Shown here: one piece after another, positions 32,158 to 39,537 of the stretch
Position numbering within the stretch: position 1 is the first letter of the stretch
Layout of the letters: each line of letters opens with the position of its first letter
Assembly: GCA_024400915.1 (NCBI GenBank)
Contig: JAKSLX010000021.1
Location: forward strand, 1-47,404
Source of the DNA: Treponema sp.
Lineage (GTDB): Bacteria; Spirochaetota; Spirochaetia; Treponematales; Treponemataceae
Direction of reading: 5' to 3'
Length of the DNA: 47,404 nucleotides
Notes under the pieces: generated by a model
The model's database searches: none
What the model was told of the DNA's origin: nothing
What the model saw: only the letters and a program-made list of their open reading frames with translations
Translations under genes and position numbers: made by a program

Positions 32158-34374
32158 TTAGTCTACAATCAAAAGCGAAGACCTCTGATATTTTGGAAGG
32201 AACTTCTTATAACCGCCCGTATCAAAATTTACGGTCACAACATACTCCCCTTCATCACTGTGTTCTGTCCTTACGATTACACCGTATCCCCAGTCATCGT
32301 GATAGACATTGGCACCGCGTCGATACTTGCTTTCAAGGGGATCCTTTGGTCCGCTGCTGCTTCCAAAAATTGCAGGCTTTTGTCCAAGAACACGGATATT
32401 GTCATTCCCCAGTTCAGAAAGAAACGGACTTGGAGACATTGGATTTGTTTTCCCGTAAAGTCGGCGGATTCCGCAATTGGTAAAGTAAAGTTCGTCCTTT
32501 GCACGGGTTATTCCAACATAAAAAAGACGGCGTTCTTCTTCAAGTTCTGCTTCTGTTTTTCCATCACGTGGGAAAATGCCAGACTCAAGCCCCGTAATGA
32601 TAACCCTTGGGAATTCCAGACCCTTTGTGTTATGAAGGGTAATCAAAGTTACTCTATCCGTTTCCCCTGAATTTTCATCGGCCGCATCAAGGGTCCTGTC
32701 AAGGTTTATATGATCAAGGAAATCAATGAGTCCCTGCTTTGTGCATGGATAAAGGACAGCACTGTTTACAAGTTCTTCAAGGTTGGCAACTTTCTGACTG
32801 CCTGTAACTTCATCCTGTTCCTTGTGGAATTCTTCAAGACCGCTTTCTGTAACAACTGCCTGCACAAATTCCGAAAGTTTTCGTTCAAGATCAATGGATT
32901 CTTTTTTTTCCATTTCAATTGCCTGCCCAGCGAGAGTCTGTGCTTCAGAAGAAACAGGAACATCCGGTAACAGCGTAGAAAATTTTTCCACCAGGGCAAC
33001 AAAACTGTCAGCTCCTTCCTTTGCCTTTTTTGAAAGCTTTACTTCCGGGATTGCTTCCACAAGGGAACGACCAAGGCCTGCCGAAATGATATTGTCCTGA
33101 GTTTTATTCCCGATTCCACGGACAGGCTTGTTTATGATTCTGCGGAAAGAAATTTCATCGCGAGGATTCAGAACGAAGGAAAGCCATGCAATGGTATCCT
33201 TTACTTCTTCGCGTTCATAGAACTTAAGGGATCCAACAACCTGGTAAGGAATCTTTCTGTGGAGGAATTCCGTTTCAAAACCAAGGGACTGTGCATTGGT
33301 TCTGTAAAGGATTGCCCAGTCGCTGTATGGAACTCCCTGCTCCGCCGCCTGCTCAATCAAACTGTAGCAGAATTCAGTTTCGTCATCCTGAGTCGGAAGA
33401 AAAACCAGGGTCGGTTTTTTTCCTTTTCCGCGGGCAGCCACAAGTTTTTTTCCAAGGCGACCTTCATTATTTTCAACGACGCTGGCAGCACAATCAAGGA
33501 TTTCAGAAGTAGATCGATAGTTGGTTTCAAGGCGGACAATTTTTGTTCCTTCAAACTGATCCTTAAAGTTAAGGATGTTCTGAACTTCTGCACCGCGGAA
33601 TTTATAGATAGACTGGTCATCGTCACCAACGACACAGACATAGGCCTTACTGTCATTTTCATTGGCATATCCGCTCAACTGTTGCAAAAGCTTGTACTGG
33701 GCAACATTGGAGTCCTGGTATTCATCAACCATAATAACTTTATATCTCGAACGGATGCTTGTACGGATAAGATCGTTTTCCTTTAGGATTAGATACGGAA
33801 GCATTATAAGGTCGCCGAAATCAACATTGCCCGTTGCACGCAGACGCTTTTCATAGGCTTCATAAACAGCAGGAAAGCGGGGATCGTCATCTATGGTTCC
33901 AAGTTCAAGACTGTCCGGCTTAAGGCAGTAGTCCTTTGCAAGTGAAATCAAATGGGCATAGTGGGAAGCATCTTTTTTTGTAAGGGTTTCATCGGCCTTT
34001 GTGATGAGGGTCACCATGTCATCGTCGTCATAAACCGTAAAATTGCTGTCCAGCCCTATATTTGCATCAGCCGCATACTGACGGAGAAAATAAGCACCAA
34101 AAGAGTGAAAAGTTCTTATCTGAGACCAGGCTGACCGGGGTTCCAGAGCAACTGCCCTTTCCTTCATCTCGTTGGCAGCTTTTTTTGTAAAAGTTACGGC
34201 CAATATTGATGACGGGTTGTAATTCAGTTCCGAAATGAGCCATGCAATTTTAGTTGTGATTACGCGAGTCTTTCCAGAACCTGCACCTGCAAGAATCAGC
34301 AGCGGAGAACCTTCATGAATTACGGCTTCCCTTTGTTCTGGATTCAATACTGAAAGAATGTCTTCCGAATCCAT
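32158..34374 (-). CDS. UvrD/PcrA-type DNA helicase
   Basis: This superfamily 1A 3'-5' helicase of about 738 residues works in repair and replication restart. Motifs are in order: Q-motif LNPEQREAV, Walker A LAGAGSGKT, motif II VDEYQDSN, motif III GDDDQSIYKFRGA, motif IV ETNYRSTSEIL, motif V TLHNTKGLEFPRVIITGLESGIFP and motif VI LFYVGITRAKDELY. The C-terminal 60 residues carry a GANVYHDDWGYGVIV...VNFDTGGYKKFLPKY module like the PcrA Tudor-like tail. I choose ATG 34374 because TTGAAA-17 nt-TATATT lies just 7 nt upstream, implying a leaderless mRNA; ATG 34380 is an alternative. Confidence 0.92.
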   Translation of the reverse strand: MDSEDILSVLNPEQREAVIHEGSPLLILAGAGSGKTRVITTKIAWLISELNYNPSSILAVTFTKKAANEMKERAVALEPRSAWSQIRTFHSFGAYFLRQYAADANIGLDSNFTVYDDDDMVTLITKADETLTKKDASHYAHLISLAKDYCLKPDSLELGTIDDDPRFPAVYEAYEKRLRATGNVDFGDLIMLPYLILKENDLIRTSIRSRYKVIMVDEYQDSNVAQYKLLQQLSGYANENDSKAYVCVVGDDDQSIYKFRGAEVQNILNFKDQFEGTKIVRLETNYRSTSEILDCAASVVENNEGRLGKKLVAARGKGKKPTLVFLPTQDDETEFCYSLIEQAAEQGVPYSDWAILYRTNAQSLGFETEFLHRKIPYQVVGSLKFYEREEVKDTIAWLSFVLNPRDEISFRRIINKPVRGIGNKTQDNIISAGLGRSLVEAIPEVKLSKKAKEGADSFVALVEKFSTLLPDVPVSSEAQTLAGQAIEMEKKESIDLERKLSEFVQAVVTESGLEEFHKEQDEVTGSQKVANLEELVNSAVLYPCTKQGLIDFLDHINLDRTLDAADENSGETDRVTLITLHNTKGLEFPRVIITGLESGIFPRDGKTEAELEEERRLFYVGITRAKDELYFTNCGIRRLYGKTNPMSPSPFLSELGNDNIRVLGQKPAIFGSSSGPKDPLESKYRRGANVYHDDWGYGVIVRTEHSDEGEYVVTVNFDTGGYKKFLPKYQRSSLLIVD

Positions 34375-34489
34375 ATTCATAAATATAGTAGTAAAAAACG
34401 AAAATTTCAATTTAGTTGAAGAATAACTGGTTTATTTGCAAAAAATGATATAGAATATATATATGATATTTGTTTTGTGAGGTAGATGT

Positions 34490-34642
34490 ATGACTATAGA
34501 TGAACTTAAAAAAGCAATTCTTTCGGATGCAAATCTCGCAGCTGAATTCGAAACAGCTGTAGATAACGGACAGCTTGTTGAATGGGCCAAGTCAAAAGGT
34601 TGTGATGCTTCAGAAGCAGATTTGACAGCTGGATTACAGTAA
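34490..34642 (+). CDS. Orphan Nif11-like small peptide, 50 aa
   Basis: A 50-residue peptide starts MTIDELKKAILSDANL, continues EFETAVDNGQLVEWAKSKG and ends SEADLTAGLQ. The pattern (early LK helix, D-x-x-L, then L-V-x-x-AK-x-x-G followed by an acidic L-rich end) is that of Nif11-type leader domains of RiPP precursors. There is no GG/GA cleavage site or core peptide, and no modifying enzyme in the window, so it is either a stand-alone Nif11 protein or a degenerate precursor. GAGG lies 7 nt before the ATG, and a strong terminator follows 24 nt after the stop, so it is a self-contained expressed unit. Confidence 0.78.
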   Translation: MTIDELKKAILSDANLAAEFETAVDNGQLVEWAKSKGCDASEADLTAGLQ

Positions 34643-34665
34643 AACACTCAGACAGTGCTAAACAA

Positions 34666-34706
34666 AAAGGCAGTGGTAGAAATCCTATCACTGCCTTTTG
34701 CTTTTT
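34666..34706 (+). terminator. Terminator of the Nif11-like gene
   Basis: AAAGGCAGTGGTAG (34666-34679) pairs with CTATCACTGCCTTT (34685-34698), with one G-T pair, followed by TGCTTTTT. Confidence 0.88.
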
Positions 34707-34883
34707 AAATCATACTCTAAACACACGGTCGTAGCAGGTGCGTGCGACCATGCAGATTACCTCGAATAATTTTTTTCTGAAAGGAAAAAATTAAACCCTG
34801 AACACATGGCCGTAGCAAGTGCGTGCGACCATGCCATTCATTGGATATGATTTTCAACTTGCTTGAAAATCATACTCTAAACA
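34707..34883. repeat. Tandem structured repeats carrying copies of the glnN gene end
   Basis: The last bases of glnN (AAATCATACTCTAAACA, 34867-34883) are exactly repeated at 34707-34723. Two 44-bp units (34710-34753 and 34791-34834; 37 of 44 identical) each read on the minus strand as codons for MVARTCYxxVFRV then stop, ending in the same Phe-Arg-Val-stop as GlnN but with synonymous codon differences. Each unit contains a hairpin with loop CACGCACYTGCTA. Each stop is followed by a hairpin (34846-34872; around 34769-34793). See findings. Confidence 0.7.
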
Positions 34884-36960
34884 TTAAATCCTCATAGCTC
34901 GGGAACGGCTTATAGTCTTCACCAAGCAAAGGTTCCATTTCATCGTAAATCTTTCTTACGGCTGCCATCTGAGGAACAACCTTGTCAGCATAGATTCTTG
35001 CAGACTTTGTAACATTTTCTGCATTTCTTGCTTCTTCATGAACTTTATAAAGAATGTCAGTTTCATCCGTAAGTTTATCTGCAAGAGCATCTAGTTTTGC
35101 AAGGAGCTTAGATTCAGCCTGAGCCTTTGCACCAGGAACAACTGACTTAAGGTTGATTACAGTCTGGCTTACATCCTTGATGTATCTGAAGACATTTGGA
35201 AGAATATCCTTACTGATCATTTCAAGCATTGTATTCACTTCGATATTGAGCATCTTTGAATACTTTTCAAGTTTGATTTCATAGTGGCTCTTCATTTCAT
35301 CTTCAGTATAGACACCCATTTCCGTAAAGAGCTTTACATTCTTTTCTGCAAGATAATGTTCCATTGCGTCTGGGGTTGAACCAAGATTTAAAAGACCACG
35401 CTTCTTTGCTTCTTCAATCCATGAATTGTCATAGCCATTTCCGTTGAAAATGATTCTCCAGTGATTGGTTACTTCACGCTTGATAAGTTCTGCAAGGGCA
35501 GTTTCAAAATCATCAGCCTGTTCAAGTTCATCAGCAAACTGCTTGAGAGTATAGGCAACCATTGCATCGATTGTTGTATTTGGTCCGCTGATGGAAAGGC
35601 TTGAACCTACTGAACGGAATTCAAACCTGTTGCCAGTGAAAGCAAATGGACTTGTTCTGTTGCGGTCAGTTGAATCCTTTGGAATTGGAGGAAGAACATC
35701 AACACCGATGGTCATCTTGGAAGAACCTGTAGCATTTAGAGGAGTGCCATCCTTTATTGATTCAAGGACAGCATGAAGTTCATCACCCAGATACATGGAA
35801 ATGATTGCAGGTGGAGCTTCATAGCCACCAAGACGATTGTCATTTCCAGCAGAAGCAACAGAAATACGCAGAAGATCCTGATTTTCATCAACAGCCTTAA
35901 GCACTGCTGTAAGGAACAGAAGGAACTGGGCATTCTTTGCAGGAGTATCACCAGGTTCAAGAAGGTTTTCACCAAGGTTTGTGCTCATGGACCAGTTGTT
36001 GTGCTTTCCGCTACCATTTACGCCGGTATATGGTTTTTCGTGAAGAAGGCATACAAGACCATGGCGACGGGCAACCTTTTTCATCACTTCCATGGTAAGC
36101 TGGTTCTGGTCAGCAGCAAGGTTTGTAGTGCTGAAGATTGGAGCCATTTCGTGCTGAGCAGGAGCGGCTTCGTTGTGTTCAGTCTTTGAAAGGATTCCGT
36201 ACTTCCAGAGGGTTTCGTTAAGGTCTTCCATATATTTTGCAATTCTTGGCTTGAGGGCTGCAAAATACTGGTCATCCATTTCCTGTCCCTTTGAAGGCTT
36301 TGCACCAAAAAGCGTGCGACCTGTCATCTGAAGGTCCTTCCGTTCAAAGTAAAGTTTTTCATCAACGATAAAATATTCCTGTTCAGGACCTACCGTTGTA
36401 CTTACATGGGTAACATCATTTTTGCCAAAAAGCTTAAGGATGCGGAGTGCCTGTTCATTGAGGGCTTCCATTGAACGGAGAAGAGGTGTCTTCTTGTCCA
36501 AAGCCTCACCGTTGTAAGAACAGAAGGCAGTAGGAATGCAGAGGGTATGTTCCTTTACAAAAGGATATGAAGTTGGATCCCAAACTGTATAACCGCGGGC
36601 TTCGAAAGTTGCGCGTTTACCGCCGGAAGGAAAAGATGATGCGTCAGGCTCACCCTTTACAAGCTCCTTTCCGCTGAAAGACATGATGACCGTTCCGTCG
36701 TCCTGAGGATTGATGAAGCTGTCGTGTTTTTCTGCAGTAACGCCTGTAAGTGGCTGGAACCAGTGTGAATAGTGAGTTGCACCCTTTTCTATTGCCCATT
36801 CCTTCATGGCATGAGCAACAACATTTGCAACATCAATCTGAAGCGGTTCACCGTTATCCAATGTACGCTTAAGAGCCTTGAAAGTTTCCTTTGGCAGTCT
36901 TTCCTTCATGGTCTGCTGATTGAAAACCATGCTGCCATAAAGTTCAGGAACATTTGTCAT
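34870..36960 (-). CDS. glnN: Type III glutamine synthetase
   Basis: This 696-residue enzyme makes glutamine from glutamate, ammonium and ATP. Family features seen are TVGPEQEYFIVD, HEAAPAQHEMAPIFSTTNLAADQNQLTMEVM, GVNGSGKHNNWSMST, RLGGYEAPPAIISMYLG and DRNRTSPFAFTGNRFEFRSVGSS, which supply metal and nucleotide ligands; length fits GSIII. The ribosome site AAGGGGTTACAAT differs from the usual GGAGG and is shared with gdhA. A second paralog starts beyond the window (46944-47404). The gene is preceded by the dapB terminator and followed by repeated copies of its own end. Confidence 0.95.
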   Translation of the reverse strand: MTNVPELYGSMVFNQQTMKERLPKETFKALKRTLDNGEPLQIDVANVVAHAMKEWAIEKGATHYSHWFQPLTGVTAEKHDSFINPQDDGTVIMSFSGKELVKGEPDASSFPSGGKRATFEARGYTVWDPTSYPFVKEHTLCIPTAFCSYNGEALDKKTPLLRSMEALNEQALRILKLFGKNDVTHVSTTVGPEQEYFIVDEKLYFERKDLQMTGRTLFGAKPSKGQEMDDQYFAALKPRIAKYMEDLNETLWKYGILSKTEHNEAAPAQHEMAPIFSTTNLAADQNQLTMEVMKKVARRHGLVCLLHEKPYTGVNGSGKHNNWSMSTNLGENLLEPGDTPAKNAQFLLFLTAVLKAVDENQDLLRISVASAGNDNRLGGYEAPPAIISMYLGDELHAVLESIKDGTPLNATGSSKMTIGVDVLPPIPKDSTDRNRTSPFAFTGNRFEFRSVGSSLSISGPNTTIDAMVAYTLKQFADELEQADDFETALAELIKREVTNHWRIIFNGNGYDNSWIEEAKKRGLLNLGSTPDAMEHYLAEKNVKLFTEMGVYTEDEMKSHYEIKLEKYSKMLNIEVNTMLEMISKDILPNVFRYIKDVSQTVINLKSVVPGAKAQAESKLLAKLDALADKLTDETDILYKVHEEARNAENVTKSARIYADKVVPQMAAVRKIYDEMEPLLGEDYKPFPSYEDLMFRV

Positions 36961-36974
36961 ATTGTAACCCCTTA
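36958..36974 (-). promoter_or_regulatory. glnN ribosome-site motif shared with gdhA
   Basis: On the minus strand TAAGGGGTTACAATATG ends with the glnN start codon. GGGGTTACA is complementary over nine bases to UGUAACCCC in the amt leader loop (46787-46799 region). Confidence 0.55.
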
Positions 36975-37025
36975 TAATAATGACTAAATTTCTAAACCAG
37001 ATTTAATCCGAGTAAAATATTTTAT

Positions 37026-37065
37026 AATTTAAAAGCTTACGACACTGCACAAAATGCCGTAAGCT
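37026..37065 (-). terminator. Terminator of lysC-dapB
   Basis: AGCTTACG (37034-37041) pairs with CGTAAGCT (37058-37065) around a 16-nt loop that can itself pair (GCA/TGC). On the minus strand TTTTAAATTAT follows. Confidence 0.75.
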
Positions 37066-37073
37066 CATATTTT

Positions 37074-37865
37074 TTAGAATACGCCTGGGAAGACGTCATC
37101 CATTCCGTAAAGTTTTCCTGTCTGAAGCTTTCCTTCATCAAGAAGATTCTTCATGTTGATTACAGCATGAACTGCACCGCTTGCAAACCCCTGACGGCTT
37201 CTTGCAGTGTGTGTAAGTTCAATTGTATCTGCGGCACTGTCAAAGAAAATCTTGTGTGTACCAGGAACGCTACCGCATCTTGTAGACGAAACATGGAATT
37301 CATTTGGCTTTGGACGAGCCTTGAATTCGTTTGTTACGATGGTATCCTTGCGGGAAAGAAATTCCATTGCGTGCTTTGCAAGGTCAAGAGCAGTTCCGGA
37401 TGGACTGTCAGCCTTCTGGTTGTGGTGCATTTCCCAAAGGGCTGCATCATATTCTTCAAAGTTGTCGATAAGGCTTGCTGCCTTTTCAACGATCTTGTAG
37501 AAAACATTTACGCCGATGGAAAAGTTTGCACTTGTCATGAGTGTTCCGCCACAAGATGCAGCAAGGGCAGCCATTTCATCCTTTCTGTCGTTCCATCCTG
37601 TAGTACCAACTACGAGAGGAAGTTTTGTAGGAAGAAGAGCCTTGATGTTGTCGATTACAGATGCAGGATGTGTGAATTCAATTATTCCTTCTGCACCGCT
37701 TGCAACAATAGCATCAACCATTGCCTTTGTGTCACCTGCAGCAATCTTTACCTTTGCGTCTTCTGCAAAAACATCGATTGTAGTTACAACACTGTGACCA
37801 AGACCAAGGGCAGCCTGTTCAATCATGTGCCCCATTTTTCCGTATCCGACTAATGCGATTTTCAT
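37074..37865 (-). CDS. dapB: 4-hydroxy-tetrahydrodipicolinate reductase
   Basis: This 263-residue enzyme reduces the dihydrodipicolinate precursor with NAD(P)H in lysine/diaminopimelate synthesis. It has N-terminal Rossmann MKIALVGYGKMGHMIEQAA, GIIEFTHPASV, TTGWN, the substrate motif EMHHNQKADSPSGTALDLAKHA and a C-terminal HTARSRQGFASGAV. The start is ATG 37865 with GGAGAG 4 nt before it; a longer TTG frame is unlikely. It begins 12 nt after the lysC stop, so the two genes are co-transcribed. Confidence 0.95.
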   Translation of the reverse strand: MKIALVGYGKMGHMIEQAALGLGHSVVTTIDVFAEDAKVKIAAGDTKAMVDAIVASGAEGIIEFTHPASVIDNIKALLPTKLPLVVGTTGWNDRKDEMAALAASCGGTLMTSANFSIGVNVFYKIVEKAASLIDNFEEYDAALWEMHHNQKADSPSGTALDLAKHAMEFLSRKDTIVTNEFKARPKPNEFHVSSTRCGSVPGTHKIFFDSAADTIELTHTARSRQGFASGAVHAVINMKNLLDEGKLQTGKLYGMDDVFPGVF

Positions 37866-37877
37866 TTTTCTCTCCAA

Positions 37878-39200
37878 TTAGAACAAAGCTGCGTGAACAA
37901 CCTGAACTGTCTTGTCTGCTTCTGCCATGTCAACGAGGAAGCTTACATTTACCTTGCTTGCACCCTGGCTGATCATCTGAACGTTGATGCCTTCCTTATT
38001 GAGGGCGTCAAATGCCTTTGCAAGAATTGCACTTGAGTGACTAGCATCGCAAATCACTGTAATGATTGCCTTGTCTCCAGTTGCCTTAACTTCTGCAACA
38101 CGACCAAGATCTTCAAGAAGGCCTGAAAGGTCAGCCTTTGTATTTACTGTTAAAGAAACTGAAACTTCAGAAGTTGCGATTACATCGATGCTGATGTTCC
38201 ACTTGAGGAACTGATTGAAGATGTGTGCAAGGAATCCTGCGGCACCAAGCATGCGGCTTGACTGGATATCGATCAAGGTAACGTTCTTTACTTTTGTAAT
38301 TGCTGTAACTGCAGGTACTGTACCTGTGTGTTTTTCAACAATCAAAGTTCCTTCACTCTTAATGTTGTAGCTGTTCTTTACACGTACTGGTGTTCCTGTC
38401 TTGCGGCAAGGAATCATTGAGCGTGGATGAAGAACCTGGGCACCAAAGATTGCAAGTTCCTGAGCTTCTTCATATGTTACTTCTGGAACTGGCTTTGCAT
38501 CCTTAACAAGGCGAGGGTCTGTTGTCATGATACCGTCAACATCCTTCCAAGTCTGGATTTCCTTTGCACCCATTGCAGAACCGATCATTGTTGCGCTAAG
38601 GTCAGAACCACCGCGACCAAGAGTTGTGATTGTTCCGTGAACATCCTTTGCAATGAAGCCTGTAATGATCGGAATTTCCTTCTGCTTGCCGTTCTTATAG
38701 TCGTTCAAATATTTTGGAATGTTGTCCCATACTTCATCAAGAAGTTCAGCAGCCATGTAGTTGCTGTCAGAAACCATTCCGATATCCCATGCATCGTAGA
38801 ACTTTGCAGGTGTACCAAGCTTTGTAAGATATGCTGCCATCATGCGTACGCTCATTCTTTCGCCAAAAGAAACAAGGTAGTCGCGGGAACGCTTTGAAAG
38901 TTCCTTGAGCATGCTGATACCAGTAAGAAGTGTCTTGAGTTCATCAAGAAGTTCTTTGATTGCTGGAACTTCGATTTCAAGTTCCTTTGCCGTATCAAAG
39001 TGAAGCTTTTCCACCTTTTCAATGTCTACTGTTCCATTGACTGCCATGTCTGCAGCTTCAAGAAGGTGGTCTGTTGTGTCTCCCATGGCAGAAAGTACTA
39101 CTGCAGGAAGTTCGTCTTTGTAAGTCTGAATAATCTCAGCAACGTGTCTAATGCGCTCAGCATTTGCAACTGATGAGCCGCCAAATTTCATTACGATCAT
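37878..39200 (-). CDS. lysC: Aspartokinase
   Basis: This 440-residue kinase phosphorylates aspartate, the first step to lysine, threonine and methionine. The catalytic half has MIVMKFGGSSVANAERI, SFGERMSVRMMAAYL, TGFIAKDVHGTITTLGRGGSDLSATMIG and QTWKDVDGIMTTDPRLV. The C-terminal 140 residues are two ACT domains for feedback (VTLIDIQSSRMLGAAGFLAHIF and a later VSFLVDMAEAD). It is the promoter-proximal gene of lysC-dapB. No ribosome site precedes the ATG; TATACT lies 8 nt upstream, so the mRNA seems leaderless. No lysine riboswitch is required by the sequence, but a structured repeat lies farther upstream. Confidence 0.95.
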   Translation of the reverse strand: MIVMKFGGSSVANAERIRHVAEIIQTYKDELPAVVLSAMGDTTDHLLEAADMAVNGTVDIEKVEKLHFDTAKELEIEVPAIKELLDELKTLLTGISMLKELSKRSRDYLVSFGERMSVRMMAAYLTKLGTPAKFYDAWDIGMVSDSNYMAAELLDEVWDNIPKYLNDYKNGKQKEIPIITGFIAKDVHGTITTLGRGGSDLSATMIGSAMGAKEIQTWKDVDGIMTTDPRLVKDAKPVPEVTYEEAQELAIFGAQVLHPRSMIPCRKTGTPVRVKNSYNIKSEGTLIVEKHTGTVPAVTAITKVKNVTLIDIQSSRMLGAAGFLAHIFNQFLKWNISIDVIATSEVSVSLTVNTKADLSGLLEDLGRVAEVKATGDKAIITVICDASHSSAILAKAFDALNKEGINVQMISQGASKVNVSFLVDMAEADKTVQVVHAALF

Positions 39201-39208
39201 AATGCGAA

Positions 39209-39238
39209 AGTATACAATATTTAAGCTCTGAAATTCAA
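39209..39238 (-). promoter_or_regulatory. lysC promoter
   Basis: On the minus strand: TTGAAT (39233-39238), 18-nt spacer, TATACT (39209-39214), 8 nt to the ATG. Transcription from here would start within about 3 nt of the start codon. Confidence 0.6.
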
Positions 39239-39267
39239 TTAAGCACTATAGATAGAAAATATAAAAA

Positions 39268-39433
39268 AGTGCTCACGGCGAGAATCGGTCATAAAAGGTG
39301 CGGGTCCCAGCGACGGCAGTAAGGATAATGGAAACCTCCCGTTTCATCAGGAAAGACGTTGAGTCGCTGTGACGGGCCCCTCCTTATCCTTTCTGCCTGC
39401 GTCCCACCGATTTTTTTTTAAGAATGATTCTCA
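39268..39433. repeat. Structured GC-rich repeat element between ABC-F and lysC genes
   Basis: The 337-bp gap between these two genes has no ORF. It holds several nested complementary segments: GAGAATC/GATTCTC (39280/39427), ATCGGT/ACCGAT (39285/39406), CAGCGAC/GTCGCTG (39308-39314/39363-39369), GGCAG-AAGGATAA against TTATCCTT-CTGCC (39315-39328/39384-39397), and GAAAC/GTTTC (39331/39341). The third and fourth pairings cross, so a pseudoknot is possible. The part at 39296-39317 recurs with one mismatch at 39510-39531. An A/T-run (39411-39419) suggests a terminator on the plus side. Confidence 0.6.
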
Positions 39434-39509
39434 CCTACGCAGTTTTTTTTCCAATATAGAAGCATTTAATTGAATTAGAAATTTTATTGTGTGCTTTCGA
39501 AAATTCCAT

Positions 39510-39531
39510 AGGTGCGGGCCCCAGCGACGGC
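39510..39531. repeat. Second copy of the 22-bp GC-rich repeat
   Basis: This matches 39296-39317 at 21 of 22 positions and lies a few bases downstream of the ABC-F stop codon (minus strand). Its core is GCGGGCCCCAGCGACGGC. Confidence 0.75.
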
Positions 39532-39537
39532 GGGTTT

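Noticed and set aside
39331..39352. CTGATGA-like hammerhead ribozyme core (minus strand)
   Set aside because: No following GAAA core and no stem III/I arrangement; it is better explained as a GAAAC/GTTTC hairpin in the repeat element.
39395..39412. GGGACGCA, resembling a cyclic-di-GMP-I riboswitch word (minus strand)
   Set aside because: The flanking conserved AAAGGCAAACC and tetraloop-receptor parts are missing.
39268..39433. Lysine riboswitch upstream of lysC
   Set aside because: The lysC promoter lies downstream of this element, next to the start codon, and the conserved lysine-riboswitch core sequences are not found.
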